Positions 9,551-19,466 of a stretch of 64,000 nucleotides of DNA are shown in pieces. A program made the position numbers and the translations under genes. Each line of letters begins with the position of its first letter. Position 1 is the first letter of the stretch. The notes under the pieces were generated by a model that was not told the DNA's origin, ran no database searches, and was given only the letters and a program-made list of their open reading frames with translations. Origin of the DNA: Enterococcus sp. 9E7_DIV0242 (lineage in GTDB: Bacteria > Bacillota > Bacilli > Lactobacillales > Enterococcaceae); assembly GCF_002140975.2 (NCBI RefSeq), contig NZ_CP147247.1, positions 1,178,001-1,242,000 of the forward strand, in the 5' to 3' direction.

Positions 9551-10387
9551 CTATGTCGTTTTGTTTCTTTCTACACGCTTTTGATTTCTGTTATAAAAAG
9601 CGATTTTTGGATTCTTTCTTCGAATAAACAAAACCACTATCGCACCGAAAAACAGTACAAGCGAGAGTAGTTGTGACACACGAAGTAACCCAAAAATATA
9701 CAAACTATCTGTTCGCAGGCCTTCAATAAAGAAGCGCCCAAACGAATACCAGATAATATACAATAGAAAGACTTCACCCTCTTTCAGAAAGTTCTCTTTC
9801 CTACGAAGAAGGACTAACACAATGAATCCGAGTACGTTCCAAGCCGATTCATATAGAAAAGTTGGTTGTCGGAAAATACCATCGATCTCCATATTGTCAA
9901 TAATGAAATTGGGCAAATGAAGACTCTCCAGAAAATTCCTAGTTGTATCAGGGCCGTAAGCCTCATGATTCATAAAATTCCCCCAACGGCCGATTGCTTG
10001 CGCTAATATGACACTTGGCGCAGCAATGTCCAAAAAGGTCCATGTAGAAATGAAATGATGTCGGGTGAACAACAGTAAGGCGATTCCTCCGCCAATTAGT
10101 CCCCCATAAATCGCTAAACCACCATTTCTGGTCAGAAAAATATCAATTGGATTCTCTATATAATCCTGCCATTCAAAAGCAACATAGTACAACCTGGCGC
10201 CGATGATTGCACTAGGCAATCCCCAAATCATGAAATCAATAACATCATCTGATTTCAGACCAACACGTACAGCTTCTCTACTACTTAGCCACACAGCTAA
10301 AATAATCCCCGAAACAATGATTACTGCATACCAATAGACAGAAATCCCGAACAAACGAAAAGCGATTGGGCTAACTTGAGCCAGCAT
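9551..10387 (-). CDS. lgt: Phosphatidylglycerol-prolipoprotein diacylglyceryl transferase
   Basis: Integral membrane enzyme that adds diacylglycerol to the lipobox Cys of prolipoproteins; PstS and LivK encoded in this window are substrates by their lipoboxes. 278 residues with about seven membrane segments. The Lgt signature is visible as GRWGNFMNHEAYG, with RLYYVAFEW and the conserved GLRTDSLY near the C-terminus. ATG 10387 lies 12 bases past the hprK stop, an arrangement typical of Firmicutes. Confidence 0.97.
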   Translation of the reverse strand: MLAQVSPIAFRLFGISVYWYAVIIVSGIILAVWLSSREAVRVGLKSDDVIDFMIWGLPSAIIGARLYYVAFEWQDYIENPIDIFLTRNGGLAIYGGLIGGGIALLLFTRHHFISTWTFLDIAAPSVILAQAIGRWGNFMNHEAYGPDTTRNFLESLHLPNFIIDNMEIDGIFRQPTFLYESAWNVLGFIVLVLLRRKENFLKEGEVFLLYIIWYSFGRFFIEGLRTDSLYIFGLLRVSQLLSLVLFFGAIVVLFIRRKNPKIAFYNRNQKRVERNKTT

Positions 10388-10398
10388 GACTACTCCAC

Positions 10399-11334
10399 CT
10401 ACATTCCTGAATTTTCTTCAATTAATTGGGTTAGTCTATTTTCAAATTCCTGTGTTGCGTCGTACCCCATGCTTTTCGCACGAAAGTTCATTGCGGCAAC
10501 TTCAATAATGATCGCTACATTTCGACCGGTTTTTACTGGAATTCGGATTTGCGGCACATCCACATTTCCGATTTCTACTACCGCATCATCACTGCCTAGA
10601 CGATCATATTGTTTGTTCTTTGCCCAGGCTTCTAGATAAACAACTAATTGAACTTGCATTGAACCTCTTACGGCACTCGCACCAAAAAGATTCATTACAT
10701 CTATAATACCTATTCCTCGGATTTCAATCAAATGTTGCAGAATTTTTGGTGGCTCACCTATCAACGTCAGTTCATCCTGTTGATGAACATCTACTCGATC
10801 ATCAGCGATCAATCGATGCCCTCTTTGAATCAGCTCAAGAGCCGTTTCACTTTTTCCAATTCCACTGTCTCCCTGAATCAGTACGCCCAACCCATAAACA
10901 TCCACTAGCACTCCGTGAACACTGGTACGGGTAGCCAACTGATCATCAAGAAAACTAGATATCTCCCCTAATAAACGAGAAGTTGAAATTGGCGAACGTA
11001 AAATAGCCAGACTTTTTTCCTTCGCTGCCTGGATCATTTCTTCTGGCACATCAAGCCCACGTGAAATAATAAATGCCGGCGTATCATCTGAACACATGCG
11101 ACGCATGACTAACAGACGTTCTTCCGGGATCATTCGCTCAGCAAATGCAATTTCTTTATTTCCAAACAGTTGTAACCGATCATGAGAATAGTAGCTGAAA
11201 TAACCAGTCAACTCAAGACCGGGACGCGAAATATCTCCTGTCGTAATTTCTTTATCTAATGCCTCTTCTGTGGCGAACACGGTCTCCAAAGAAAGCTTTT
11301 CCACCAACTGACGTATTTTCACTGTTTCTGACAT
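10399..11334 (-). CDS. hprK: HPr kinase/phosphorylase
   Basis: Phosphorylates and dephosphorylates HPr on Ser46, providing the CcpA co-regulator. 311 residues. N-terminal DRTGG-like domain, then Walker [15 protein letters not shown], the following IADDRVDV, and the HprK signature [16 protein letters not shown]. First gene of the hprK-lgt-gpsA-galU operon. A -10-like TGATAAAAT lies about 30 bases ahead of the start. Divergent from the GIY-YIG nuclease gene. Confidence 0.98.
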   Translation of the reverse strand: MSETVKIRQLVEKLSLETVFATEEALDKEITTGDISRPGLELTGYFSYYSHDRLQLFGNKEIAFAERMIPEERLLVMRRMCSDDTPAFIISRGLDVPEEMIQAAKEKSLAILRSPISTSRLLGEISSFLDDQLATRTSVHGVLVDVYGLGVLIQGDSGIGKSETALELIQRGHRLIADDRVDVHQQDELTLIGEPPKILQHLIEIRGIGIIDVMNLFGASAVRGSMQVQLVVYLEAWAKNKQYDRLGSDDAVVEIGNVDVPQIRIPVKTGRNVAIIIEVAAMNFRAKSMGYDATQEFENRLTQLIEENSGM

Positions 11335-11432
11335 AAAACCTGACTCATTCCTTTCCTGTCTCCGCTTTATTTTATCATTTCAGACAGTAAGTTTCTACAC
11401 TTATTCCTTTTTCCCTCACAAATATGGCTATC

Positions 11433-11460
11433 TTGACTATTTTACTGTGCAATGTATACT
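11433..11460 (+). promoter_or_regulatory. Promoter of the UvrC-like gene
   Basis: TTGACT (11433-11438), 16-bp spacer, TATACT (11455-11460). It lies inside the longest open frame and therefore rules out the earlier ATG at 11424 as the start; the leader is about 27 bases. Confidence 0.65.
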
Positions 11461-11492
11461 TATGGTACTTTTATAGAAATCGAGTGTACTAT

Positions 11493-12458
11493 ATGATGAA
11501 CGAAAAACTGAAAATAAAAGCACGGTCTTTGCCTCTATCTCCAGGCGTTTATCTCATGCGAGACAAGACGGGAACGATTCTTTATATAGGGAAAGCAAAA
11601 AAACTAAAAGAACGTGTCAGCAGCTACTTTATCAACAACAAAAGCCATTCGTCGAAAACCAAGAGAATGCTTCTGCACCTAGCAACATTTGATACCATTC
11701 AAACAGAGACTGAGCTAGATGCCTTGCTTCTCGAATGCCGGTTGATTCAACAACATCGACCCATGTATAATCGCCAAATGAATGCCTTTGAACGCTACAG
11801 CTATATGAATATTTCAGTAGAGAAAATGAGGCTTAGCCTGTCTATCACTACCTTGCCTTCGGGGAACTATTCCTTTGGTCCCTACACAGTCTATCGGAAA
11901 TTGCCGGAAATCAAAGACATACTCGATAAACTTTATGCACTCAAACCAAATGATTTATGGCAACAGCTCTATGCACAGCCAACAGAACCTGAAAATAAAG
12001 AAGTCGTATTAGCAGAGCTCCTTCAGGCATTTACAGGTGATTCTGAGCAGCTCGAAAAGCGAATAACCTCTAAGATGCTGGAATTCTCTGAAAATCTGCA
12101 CTTCATCCAAGCGGCTCAATGGCGGGATGATTTAACCATGGTTCATCTTTTTTTTCAAAAACATTCCCAACTATTGCTTCATCCAATCAGTCAGAAAGAA
12201 TGGCATGCTTTGTGGCTCCCAAGTGTAGACGGGCAGAAATGTTACCTAATTTACCAAGGTCTTGTTGTCATAGAAAAAAATTTCCCTGCACTTTTAACGA
12301 GAAATAAGCGGACCTTGCATAAGCTTGGAAAAGAACTGATCCCTACTTCTGTCCAAACAATCGATTCTTTTTCTAAAGAACAAATCGATTTTATTAACAT
12401 TCTTCATGTTTATTTGCAACGAACAACAGATTATCACCTGTTTTCTATAAAAAAATAG
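11493..12458 (+). CDS. Short UvrC-like GIY-YIG endonuclease (Cho-like)
   Basis: 321 residues, about half the length of UvrC. The GIY-YIG nuclease domain is intact at the N-terminus: PGVYLMRDKTGTILYIGKA, then LKERVSSYF with the catalytic Arg, and the catalytic Glu in TETELDALLLECRLIQQHRP. After a middle region related to UvrC (an UVR-like FSENLHFIQAAQWRDDL) it ends without the RNase H-like endonuclease and HhH domains. In domain layout it resembles E. coli Cho, which makes the 3' nick in nucleotide excision repair; the role here is inference. ATG 11493 or 11496; no strong ribosome binding site. No LexA-type box seen. Confidence 0.75.
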   Translation: MMNEKLKIKARSLPLSPGVYLMRDKTGTILYIGKAKKLKERVSSYFINNKSHSSKTKRMLLHLATFDTIQTETELDALLLECRLIQQHRPMYNRQMNAFERYSYMNISVEKMRLSLSITTLPSGNYSFGPYTVYRKLPEIKDILDKLYALKPNDLWQQLYAQPTEPENKEVVLAELLQAFTGDSEQLEKRITSKMLEFSENLHFIQAAQWRDDLTMVHLFFQKHSQLLLHPISQKEWHALWLPSVDGQKCYLIYQGLVVIEKNFPALLTRNKRTLHKLGKELIPTSVQTIDSFSKEQIDFINILHVYLQRTTDYHLFSIKK

Positions 12459-12498
12459 ATAGGCAGACCGGCTAAATACCGGCTGTCTATCTATTCTT
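12451..12498. terminator. Bidirectional terminator UvrC-like / liaZ
   Basis: ATAGATAG...CTATCTAT outer arms (12455-12462, 12487-12494) with inner ACCGG/CCGGC pairs; T-run on the minus strand and pyrimidine tail on the plus strand. It overlaps the liaZ stop codon. Confidence 0.85.
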
Positions 12499-12847
12499 CT
12501 TTGTTCAAATTGTGTTCACTAACTACTGCATTCACAAGGGACATGATGACAGCCATCAGAATCGCTGCCCCAAAGCCGGAAAAACCAAAATTCATCTCTC
12601 CCACAAAGAAGGAGGTCATCTTCAAAATCATCGCATTCACTACAAAGCTGAACAAACCAAATGTTATCAGAGTAAATGGTAATGATAAAAGGGTCAATAT
12701 TGGCTTCACAAGCATGTTCAGTACAGATAAAACGAACGCTGCGACAATAGCTATCCCCAAACTTTTTACATGAATCATATCTGGGAAAATCACTGCCAGA
12801 GAAACGAACGTCAGAGTGTTAACGACCAGACGTTGAAAGTAGGTCAT
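12491..12847 (-). CDS. liaZ: LiaZ: phage-holin-family (YvlD-like) membrane protein
   Basis: 118 residues with four hydrophobic segments (VNTLTFVSLAVIFP; IAIVAAFVLSVLNMLV; LLSLPFTLITFGLFSFVVNAM; FSGFGAAILMAVIMSLVNAVV), the pattern of the mycobacterial 4-TM/phage holin family IV and YvlD. Third gene of liaXYZ, part of the LiaFSR-controlled envelope stress response of enterococci; its biochemical role is not known. The start overlaps the liaY stop as TAATG, so translation is probably coupled. Confidence 0.88.
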   Translation of the reverse strand: MTYFQRLVVNTLTFVSLAVIFPDMIHVKSLGIAIVAAFVLSVLNMLVKPILTLLSLPFTLITFGLFSFVVNAMILKMTSFFVGEMNFGFSGFGAAILMAVIMSLVNAVVSEHNLNKEE

Positions 12848-13158
12848 TAAAAGTCACTCCAGTCTTCGTCGTCAACTTTTTCTGCTTGTTTTCGCTGTGC
12901 TTTATACGGGTTCTCATTTCTAGTATTTTGATTGTAATTGTCATATGGGTTGTGGTTTCTTCTGTTCTTTCGGCCAGAAGGCATTACGATAGCCAAAATG
13001 ATGTATACCAAGAAGCCAGGGAACGCAGCTGAGAAGAAGCTGATGATCACAAACAATACACGAACGATTGTAGGATCGATACCAAGCCATTCTGCAATAC
13101 CAGCTAATGAACCAGTCAGTACTATGTTATCAGGAGATTTAGCCAATCTTTTTTTCAT
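12847..13158 (-). CDS. liaY: LiaY: PspC-domain membrane protein
   Basis: 103 residues. PspC domain: KRLAKSPDNIVLTGSLAGIAEWLGIDP then hydrophobic VRVLFVIISFFSAAFPGFLVYIILAIVMP, followed by a polar Asn/Arg-rich cytoplasmic tail. The start is ATG 13158 (GAGGTG upstream); the frame is open further back but lies in the hairpin region. In enterococci LiaY links LiaX to membrane remodelling in daptomycin resistance. Lies 162 bp after liaX with a large hairpin between. Confidence 0.9.
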   Translation of the reverse strand: MKKRLAKSPDNIVLTGSLAGIAEWLGIDPTIVRVLFVIISFFSAAFPGFLVYIILAIVMPSGRKNRRNHNPYDNYNQNTRNENPYKAQRKQAEKVDDEDWSDF

Positions 13159-13209
13159 GTTAATTTCACCTCTTACTCTAAGTAGTTTTTTCATTTGATT
13201 AAAGAATAC

Positions 13210-13288
13210 AGCTCTTTCAGAAATAGAATGGATGTTCTTAAAATTGTGATAAACCATTTTCAGATTATCCATTCTATTTCTTGGAGCT
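13210..13288 (-). promoter_or_regulatory. Large hairpin between liaX and liaY
   Basis: Perfect 15-bp arms AGAAATAGAATGGAT (13219-13233) and ATCCATTCTATTTCT (13267-13281), extended outward by AGCTC/GAGCT (13210-13214, 13284-13288) across a small internal loop. No T-run follows on the minus strand, so it is not a standard terminator. A processing or stability element is more likely (inference). Confidence 0.7.
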
Positions 13289-13320
13289 ATCCACCTTTAG
13301 CGAGATCTCGTTCTACACAC

Positions 13321-14931
13321 TTATTTGTCTGTGTCTTTCAAATAAATGTTTCCTGTTGTTGTAGATGCATTGATCTGCGCCATTTTTTCATCATTCACGC
13401 GTCGGAATTGAAGCAATTGATTGGTCCGATCTTTCTTCTCACGAATCACTTCGTAATCTGACAAGCGACTATTGATACTTCCTAAGCTTGTTTTAACAGT
13501 TCCCTCTGCACCAATGGTTTCAGGTAATGCAATTTTCACATTTCCGTTAACAGAGCTTGCTTCGATCTTTCTTAATGTATCTTCTTTCGCAGTGATTCGA
13601 ACATCACCATTGATTAAAGAGACAGACATATTTTGTGGTGTTGCCAGTACAGTAACCGTACCATTTACAGTTTCGATTACGTTATCAAGAATCTCACCTT
13701 TGATAATCTTGATATCTCCATTGACACCTTCGACTTCAAGCATCGTTGCATCAATTGAGTTAAATGTGATTGAGCCGTTCGTTGATTTTGTGTAAACATC
13801 TTTCGCTTTCAGCTCTTCAACATTGATATTGCCATTCAATAATTTAACTGATACATGGTCGTACGTACGTGCTGGTAAGTAGAATACCAAATCAGCTCTT
13901 ACACGCTTGTTAGGGATTTGGAATGAAATAACTTCTTCATCCACATCAATTTGACTTCTTTCAAGGAATGCTTCTAACGGTGTATCTGCATCCATCTTGC
14001 CATAAAGCTTGATTTTCCCTTCAACTTTCAAATCTTCTTTGTCCCAAGTTTTGAAAACAATGTTGCCGTTTGCTACTTTTACATCGATCAAGCTTGCTTC
14101 AACATCTGGATAATTGAATTCATGATCGAATTTGGTTGTAGCTACACCAGGTACTCGGAAATTGATATCCTTCCATTCCACATTATCATTCACTGTATCA
14201 CTAATCGTGCTGAATGTTTTCTTCAAGAATGAGCCTAATTGTGAGCCGGCTTCACTCATTTTTTCCCCAACCTGGTTCAAGGTATCTGTTGCTTGATCTT
14301 TCCAGTCATCTGGAATATCAAATTTAGAAGTGACATGATCTTTTGTTTCAGACCATTGTTCTTTACGAATATTTTTCAATTCTGCTTCTAATGCAATTTT
14401 TTCTTGGTTTTGATCTGCCAAAGCATCTTCCAAGTTTTTCAATTCTTCTTCTAATGTAGCCCGTGTTTCACGCTCTTCTTCTGAAAGCTCACCCAATTCT
14501 TCTTTGGTATTAAGTTCCATCAGAGATTCTTGTGTTTCTTTGATTTCTTCTTTGATTCCTACGATTTCAGCATTGATCTCATCTAGCTCAACAGATGTAT
14601 GATTCGCTTTTGTTGCTAAATCATCCAAAATCTTTTCAAGATTTTTACGATCTGCTTCGGAGCTTTCTTTTGCTTGTTCTTCGAATGAGTCAGCCGCACT
14701 TTTTTCTGTATGTACAGTTTTTTCATGTGCTTCCAGCTCGTCTACTAAATCAGCTACCGCATCTTTTTCTTTTGAATCAACAGTTGTCGTTGTTACATCT
14801 ACTTCATCGGCAGCCTTTTTGATTTGTTTCTCATCTTTTTCAGTTGCCAGATTTTCTAATAGGACCAAGGCTTCCTCCGATGTCAGGATTCCTTTTTTTA
14901 CTAAATCCAATACTCGTTCTCTTTCTTTCAT
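13321..14931 (-). CDS. liaX: LiaX: surface-associated daptomycin-sensing protein (DUF4097)
   Basis: 536 residues. N-terminal SHOCT-like helix (MKERERVLDLVKKGILTSEE), a long acidic coiled-coil region (about residues 60-200), then the C-terminal DUF4097 beta-helix/YvlB-like domain with repeated VNGxxxI strands (LLNGNINVEELKA, VNGDIKII, VNGTVTVL, INGDVRI, VNGNVKIALP). There is no signal peptide. In E. faecalis LiaX is released and surface exposed, its N-terminal part signals antimicrobial peptides to LiaFSR and its C-terminal part is inhibitory. ATG 14931 with AAGGAGG. First gene of liaXYZ. Confidence 0.93.
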   Translation of the reverse strand: MKERERVLDLVKKGILTSEEALVLLENLATEKDEKQIKKAADEVDVTTTTVDSKEKDAVADLVDELEAHEKTVHTEKSAADSFEEQAKESSEADRKNLEKILDDLATKANHTSVELDEINAEIVGIKEEIKETQESLMELNTKEELGELSEEERETRATLEEELKNLEDALADQNQEKIALEAELKNIRKEQWSETKDHVTSKFDIPDDWKDQATDTLNQVGEKMSEAGSQLGSFLKKTFSTISDTVNDNVEWKDINFRVPGVATTKFDHEFNYPDVEASLIDVKVANGNIVFKTWDKEDLKVEGKIKLYGKMDADTPLEAFLERSQIDVDEEVISFQIPNKRVRADLVFYLPARTYDHVSVKLLNGNINVEELKAKDVYTKSTNGSITFNSIDATMLEVEGVNGDIKIIKGEILDNVIETVNGTVTVLATPQNMSVSLINGDVRITAKEDTLRKIEASSVNGNVKIALPETIGAEGTVKTSLGSINSRLSDYEVIREKKDRTNQLLQFRRVNDEKMAQINASTTTGNIYLKDTDK

Positions 14932-15134
14932 GGAAATTGCCTCCTTAGCAAATTTTTCACCCTAAGGTGTTTTCCTTACATGTATTATTATGCCTTCTTT
15001 TTCGTTTTTTGTCATAGGACTTAAGAATGAATTTTAACTCGTTCTCAAGGACAGCCTCAAAAAAACCAGTGTTTATGCTTTTATCTTATTTAGTATTGCC
15101 CATTTCGTCAACTGATGCCTCTTTTATAGCAATA
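14932..15134. other. liaX upstream region
   Basis: Holds the liaX promoter: on the minus strand TATGAC, 18 bases, CATAAT about 45 bases before the start. LiaR is expected to bind just upstream; I cannot pick out a site with confidence. AT-rich otherwise. Confidence 0.45.
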
Positions 15135-15184
15135 GTAAAAAACAGAAGATAGAAAACCGCTTGTTTTCGGTTTCCTATCTTCTG
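15135..15184 (-). terminator. Terminator of pst-phoU
   Basis: Minus-strand CAGAAGATAG-AAACCG / CGGTTT-CTATCTTCTG stem followed by TTTTTTAC, ten bases beyond the phoU stop. Confidence 0.9.
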
Positions 15185-15194
15185 CTAGTTCTAT

Positions 15195-15869
15195 TTATTC
15201 GTTGTGATTTGTGTTCAGCTCAGTGATTTTTCCTGTAGCTAGATAAACGATCCACTCACAAATATTCGTGACATAATCCCCAATGCGTTCCAAATAAGTC
15301 GCCACGTGAAGATAATCCGTACCACTAATCACTGTCTCCGGATTCGATTTCATACTTTCAATGGAATTATTATAGATACTATTGAAGTACTCATTCACAC
15401 GGTCATCCATTTTTGCTATCATTCGCGCATCTTTTTCATCCGTTTTTACATAAGCAATCAATACATTATCAACCATTTTCTTCACATAATCAGACATGTC
15501 CGAAATTTCTTTTTCTATTTCAGGGATTCTGGTCTCCCCTTTTAATCGAATCGTTGATTTAGAAATGGACACAGCATGATCAGCCATTCGTTCTAAATCA
15601 GAACTGGCTTTTAACACAGTGATAATCATTCGCAAGTCCGTCGTTACTGGCTGCTGCAACGCAATCATCTCAAAACTTTTCTTTTCAAGCGCTACTTCCA
15701 TATCATTAATTTCTGTATCGCGCTCAATCACTTCATTTGCAATATGCTTGTCGTGATCAATATAGGCACGAACAGATTTATGGACAGCACTACTCACCAT
15801 CATTCCCATTTCATAAAACTGATTGTGCAGATTTAGTAATTCTTCTTCAAATTGGCTACGCAACATCAT
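15195..15869 (-). CDS. phoU: Phosphate transport regulator PhoU
   Basis: Cytoplasmic three-helix-bundle protein that couples the Pst transporter to PhoR signalling and limits phosphate uptake. 224 residues with the two PhoU repeats; metal-binding style motifs ERDTEIND (first) and MDDRVNEYFN (second), plus DLERMADHAVSIS and LERIGDYVTNICEW. Two consecutive ATGs (15869, 15866) follow GAGGAGGAAGG. Last gene of the pst operon, 121 bases after pstB2; the gap contains a 7-bp hairpin TACTTGC/GCAAGTA (15937-15954) without a T-run. Confidence 0.96.
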   Translation of the reverse strand: MMLRSQFEEELLNLHNQFYEMGMMVSSAVHKSVRAYIDHDKHIANEVIERDTEINDMEVALEKKSFEMIALQQPVTTDLRMIITVLKASSDLERMADHAVSISKSTIRLKGETRIPEIEKEISDMSDYVKKMVDNVLIAYVKTDEKDARMIAKMDDRVNEYFNSIYNNSIESMKSNPETVISGTDYLHVATYLERIGDYVTNICEWIVYLATGKITELNTNHNE

Positions 15870-15990
15870 ATACCTTCCTCCTCAAATCTTTTAAGTATGA
15901 AGTTTTTATCTTACTCTCAATCCTTACCTATTGCTCTACTTGCAGTAGCAAGTATCTTTCACAACAATACAAACAGCAAGGATAAAGCGA

Positions 15991-16749
15991 TCAACCGAAT
16001 TTTCCAGAAATATAATCTTCTGTTTCCTGCTTTTTCGGATTTAAAAAGATTTTCTTCGTATCATTAAATTCTATCAGTTCACCCTGTAAAAAGAAAGCCG
16101 TTTTATCAGATATACGTGACGCCTGAGACATATTATGGGTCACCATAATCATTGTATATTGTTCTTTCAGTGTTAACAGCATATTTTCTATTTTTCCACT
16201 GGAAATCGGGTCTAAGGCACTAGTTGGTTCATCCAATAAAATAATTTCCGGATCGACAGCTAATACCCGTGCAATACATACACGTTGCTGTTGTCCACCT
16301 GAGAGTGATAGCGCACTCTTATGCAGCTTGTCTTTCACATCATCCCAGACTGAAGCAGCCTTCAAACGCGTCTCTACTACTTCGTCCATGACCTGTTTGT
16401 CCTTTTCACCCTTCAATCTCAATCCATAAACAACATTTTCATAAATGGAGAACGGGAACGGGTTGGGTTGTTGGAAAACCATGCCGATTTCTTTACGCAG
16501 CTCAACAGTATCCGTTTTAGGACCATAGATATCTTTGCCTTTGTACATCACGCTTCCAGTAATCGTCACTCCCGGAATCAAATCGTTCATTCGATTCAGT
16601 GAACGAAGATAGGTGGATTTCCCACAGCCGGATGGTCCGATCATTGCAGTGATTTCTCCTTGATTGATTGAAAGATCGATCCCTTTCAACGCTTCTTTCT
16701 TTCCATAATATAAATGCAGATCTTTTGATGAAATAATCTCTTTTGCCAT
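15991..16749 (-). CDS. pstB2: Phosphate ABC transporter ATPase (second copy)
   Basis: ATPase of the Pst importer at the inner face of the membrane. 252 residues. Walker [11 protein letters not shown]-loop [16 protein letters not shown], signature [16 protein letters not shown], Walker [16 protein letters not shown]-loop VTHNM. ATG 16749 has the better spacing to GGAGG; ATG 16752 is adjacent. It begins 10 bases after the pstB1 stop. Tandem pstB copies are usual in enterococci, lactobacilli and streptococci. Confidence 0.96.
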   Translation of the reverse strand: MAKEIISSKDLHLYYGKKEALKGIDLSINQGEITAMIGPSGCGKSTYLRSLNRMNDLIPGVTITGSVMYKGKDIYGPKTDTVELRKEIGMVFQQPNPFPFSIYENVVYGLRLKGEKDKQVMDEVVETRLKAASVWDDVKDKLHKSALSLSGGQQQRVCIARVLAVDPEIILLDEPTSALDPISSGKIENMLLTLKEQYTMIMVTHNMSQASRISDKTAFFLQGELIEFNDTKKIFLNPKKQETEDYISGKFG

Positions 16750-16759
16750 CATTTTCCTC

Positions 16760-17569
16760 CTAACCAAAATGCCCGGAAACATAATCTTCTGTCGCCTGTA
16801 TTTTTGGTCGTGTAAAGATTTTACGTGTTTCGTCATATTCAATCACTTTTCCTAAATAGAAAAATGCAGTATGGTCACTGATACGCGCTGCTTGTTGCAT
16901 GTTATGCGTTACAATAATGATCGTGTAATCATCCTTCAAGCTGACCAATGTTTCTTCCACCTTACCGGTTGAAATTGGGTCTAACGCGCTGGCTGGTTCA
17001 TCCAAAAGCAAGATATCCGGCTTCATCGCAATCGCTCGAGCTATACATAGCCTTTGCTGCTGTCCCCCAGAAAGAGCCAATGCACTTTTAGACAGATTGT
17101 CTTTCACCTGGTCCCATAAAGCAGCTTGCTTCAAGCTAGTTTCTACAATTTCATCCAGTTTGTTCTTATCTTTTTCTCCATGCTGCTTCAACGCAAAGGT
17201 GATATTCTCATAAATGGATTTACTGAACGGATTTGGCCGTTGAAACACCATGCCGATACGCTTGCGCATTTCATAAACATCGACCTGCTTGCTGTTTACA
17301 TCTACACCCTTGTACATGATTTTACCGGTTATTTTTGTGTTAGCTATGCTATCGTTCATTCGGTTCAATGAACGAAGATACGTTGACTTTCCACAACCAG
17401 ATGGTCCAATCAAAGCAGTGATCTTGCTTTTTTCAAATTGCAAATCAACGCCCTTTATTGCTTCATTGTCCCCATACCAGACATGCAGATCTTCAGTATG
17501 AAGAGCAACAGGTGTCTTTTCAGGATCCAATTGTATAATATTTGTATCATTCAAATTATATTCTTTCAT
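16760..17569 (-). CDS. pstB1: Phosphate ABC transporter ATPase (first copy)
   Basis: 269 residues, with a 25-residue N-terminal extension absent from the second copy. Walker [80 protein letters not shown]. Clearly paralogous to pstB2 and presumably able to form heterodimers (inference). Preceded by pstA with a 17-base gap. Confidence 0.96.
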   Translation of the reverse strand: MKEYNLNDTNIIQLDPEKTPVALHTEDLHVWYGDNEAIKGVDLQFEKSKITALIGPSGCGKSTYLRSLNRMNDSIANTKITGKIMYKGVDVNSKQVDVYEMRKRIGMVFQRPNPFSKSIYENITFALKQHGEKDKNKLDEIVETSLKQAALWDQVKDNLSKSALALSGGQQQRLCIARAIAMKPDILLLDEPASALDPISTGKVEETLVSLKDDYTIIIVTHNMQQAARISDHTAFFYLGKVIEYDETRKIFTRPKIQATEDYVSGHFG

Positions 17570-17586
17570 AATGTTTACCCCTAACG

Positions 17587-18471
17587 TTAGGCTGATGTCA
17601 ATCGCTTATGCAGACGGTTACCAATGAAACGGGCACCGAAGTTGAATAGAAGAACCACAATGATCAGAACAGCAGAAGCACCTGCTGACACTGCCGGTCC
17701 ATCCGGCATCGTTCCTTCTGTATTCACTTTCCAAATATGAACTGCCAAGGTTTCCGCCTGTCTGAAAATACTGATTGGACTGGATACGCTCAATGGATTC
17801 CAGTTGCTAAAGTCTAAAGCTGGTGCGCTTTGGCCTGCTGTGTAAATCAGGGCAGCCGCTTCACCAAAAATACGCCCGGAACTTAAGATGACTCCTGTCA
17901 AAATACCAGGCATCGCTTCAGGTATGATTACCTTTTTAACGGTTTCCCATCGAGACAGTCCTAATGCCAGTCCAGCCTCACGTTGTGTAAAATGAACCGC
18001 TTTTAACGATTCCTCTACATTTCTTGTCAACAATGGCAGATTGAAAAAAGTCAGTGCCAATGCGCCGGAAATGATTGAAAAGCCATATCCGATTTGTACA
18101 ACAAAAATCAGAAATCCGAACAAACCAACGACAACAGAAGGTAGGGAACTCAGGATTTCAATGGATGTACGAATCACATCAGTCAACCAATTTTTCTTCG
18201 CATATTCAGATAAATAAATCCCTGCACCTAGAGAAATAGGTAAGCTGATAAGCATAGTGATGAACAACAAATAGATAGAGTTAAATAATTGAATTCCGAT
18301 ACCACCACCTGCTTGATAGGCTTTCGATGGCTTCGTCAGAAAATCCCAAGAGATATGAGGAATACCTCGAAGTAAAATATATCCTAACAAGGCAGCTAAA
18401 ATTAAAACAATAATACCCGATACTCCATAGAGTACGCTCGTAGCTACCTTATCCGCTTTTTTCGCATTCAT
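17587..18471 (-). CDS. pstA: Phosphate ABC transporter permease PstA
   Basis: 294 residues with six membrane segments. BPD permease motif visible as [25 protein letters not shown] (the EAA loop that contacts PstB). Its ATG overlaps the last base of the pstC stop (18471), so the two are translationally coupled. Confidence 0.96.
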   Translation of the reverse strand: MNAKKADKVATSVLYGVSGIIVLILAALLGYILLRGIPHISWDFLTKPSKAYQAGGGIGIQLFNSIYLLFITMLISLPISLGAGIYLSEYAKKNWLTDVIRTSIEILSSLPSVVVGLFGFLIFVVQIGYGFSIISGALALTFFNLPLLTRNVEESLKAVHFTQREAGLALGLSRWETVKKVIIPEAMPGILTGVILSSGRIFGEAAALIYTAGQSAPALDFSNWNPLSVSSPISIFRQAETLAVHIWKVNTEGTMPDGPAVSAGASAVLIIVVLLFNFGARFIGNRLHKRLTSA

Positions 18472-19391
18472 TATTTCAGCGCCCCTCTCTTGCCTATAAT
18501 TCGAATAACAACATTAAACAGCAATGACATCAATAGCAAAATCAACGCCAGAGACCACAATACATTATTTTCTACCGTGCCCATGATTGTATTCCCGATT
18601 CCCATTGTCAAAATACTTGTCAATGTAGATGCTGGTGTTGTCATTCCTGTTGGCATTACAGCTGCATTTCCGATAACCATTTGAATAGCCAACGCTTCAC
18701 CAAAGGCTCTTGCCATACCGAATACTACTGCTGTCAGAATCCCGGGAACGGCAGCTCTGAGAACAACCTTGTAGATTGTCTGCCAACGAGTCGCACCTAG
18801 AGCCAGCGACGCTTCTCTGTAATGACGTGGGACAGATTTTAGCGCATCCACCGTCATCGTTGTAACCGTTGGAAGAATCATGACAAAAAGTACGAATGTC
18901 CCCGCCAAGATACCAAAACCTGTTCCTCCAAAAATCGAACGAACGAAAGGTACGATGACTGTCAAACCAATAAAACCGTATACTACGGAAGGAATCCCTA
19001 CTAACAACTCAATTACTGGTTGCAGAATTTTTGATCCTTTTTTAGGAGAGATTTCAGTCATAAAGACCGCCGCTCCAATAGCGAAAGGTGTTGCAACGAT
19101 TGCAGATAGAAATGTAACAATAAATGATCCGGCAATCATCGGAAGCGCTCCTACTAATGGTTTGCCATTTGATCCTGCTTCACTTGGATTCCAATCCGTC
19201 CCAAACAGAAAATCAAAAACATTTATCTTATCTACAAAAAATGTGGCCAAGCCTTTGCTGGCTACAAAGTAGAAAATGGAAAGGACAACCAGAACGATGA
19301 GAGCGATACAGACAAAGCTGATCAATTTCCCTCTTTGTTCCATTTTTGCCCGTTTAGATTTTGTCAGTAATTGTTTTTGCACATCTTCCAA
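18471..19391 (-). CDS. pstC: Phosphate ABC transporter permease PstC
   Basis: 306 residues with six membrane segments and EAA loop REASLALGATRWQTIYKVVLRA. The start is probably TTG at 19391, six bases after AAGGAGGAG; the ATG at 19412 lies upstream of that ribosome binding site and would place it inside the coding region. Follows pstS after a gap holding Pho-box-like repeats. Confidence 0.94.
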   Translation of the reverse strand: MEDVQKQLLTKSKRAKMEQRGKLISFVCIALIVLVVLSIFYFVASKGLATFFVDKINVFDFLFGTDWNPSEAGSNGKPLVGALPMIAGSFIVTFLSAIVATPFAIGAAVFMTEISPKKGSKILQPVIELLVGIPSVVYGFIGLTVIVPFVRSIFGGTGFGILAGTFVLFVMILPTVTTMTVDALKSVPRHYREASLALGATRWQTIYKVVLRAAVPGILTAVVFGMARAFGEALAIQMVIGNAAVMPTGMTTPASTLTSILTMGIGNTIMGTVENNVLWSLALILLLMSLLFNVVIRIIGKRGALK

Positions 19392-19466
19392 AAAAAACTC
19401 CTCCTTGAGCAATAGTTCAGATAGGTTTAAGTCTACGCGTTAAATTTCAATTTGCGTTTAATAACA

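Noticed and set aside
11424..11492. N-terminal extension of the UvrC-like protein
   Set aside because: It contains the promoter; homology to UvrC begins after 11493.
13472..13795. 107-residue plus-strand frame opposite liaX
   Set aside because: Antisense shadow of the beta-helix repeats; no ribosome binding site.
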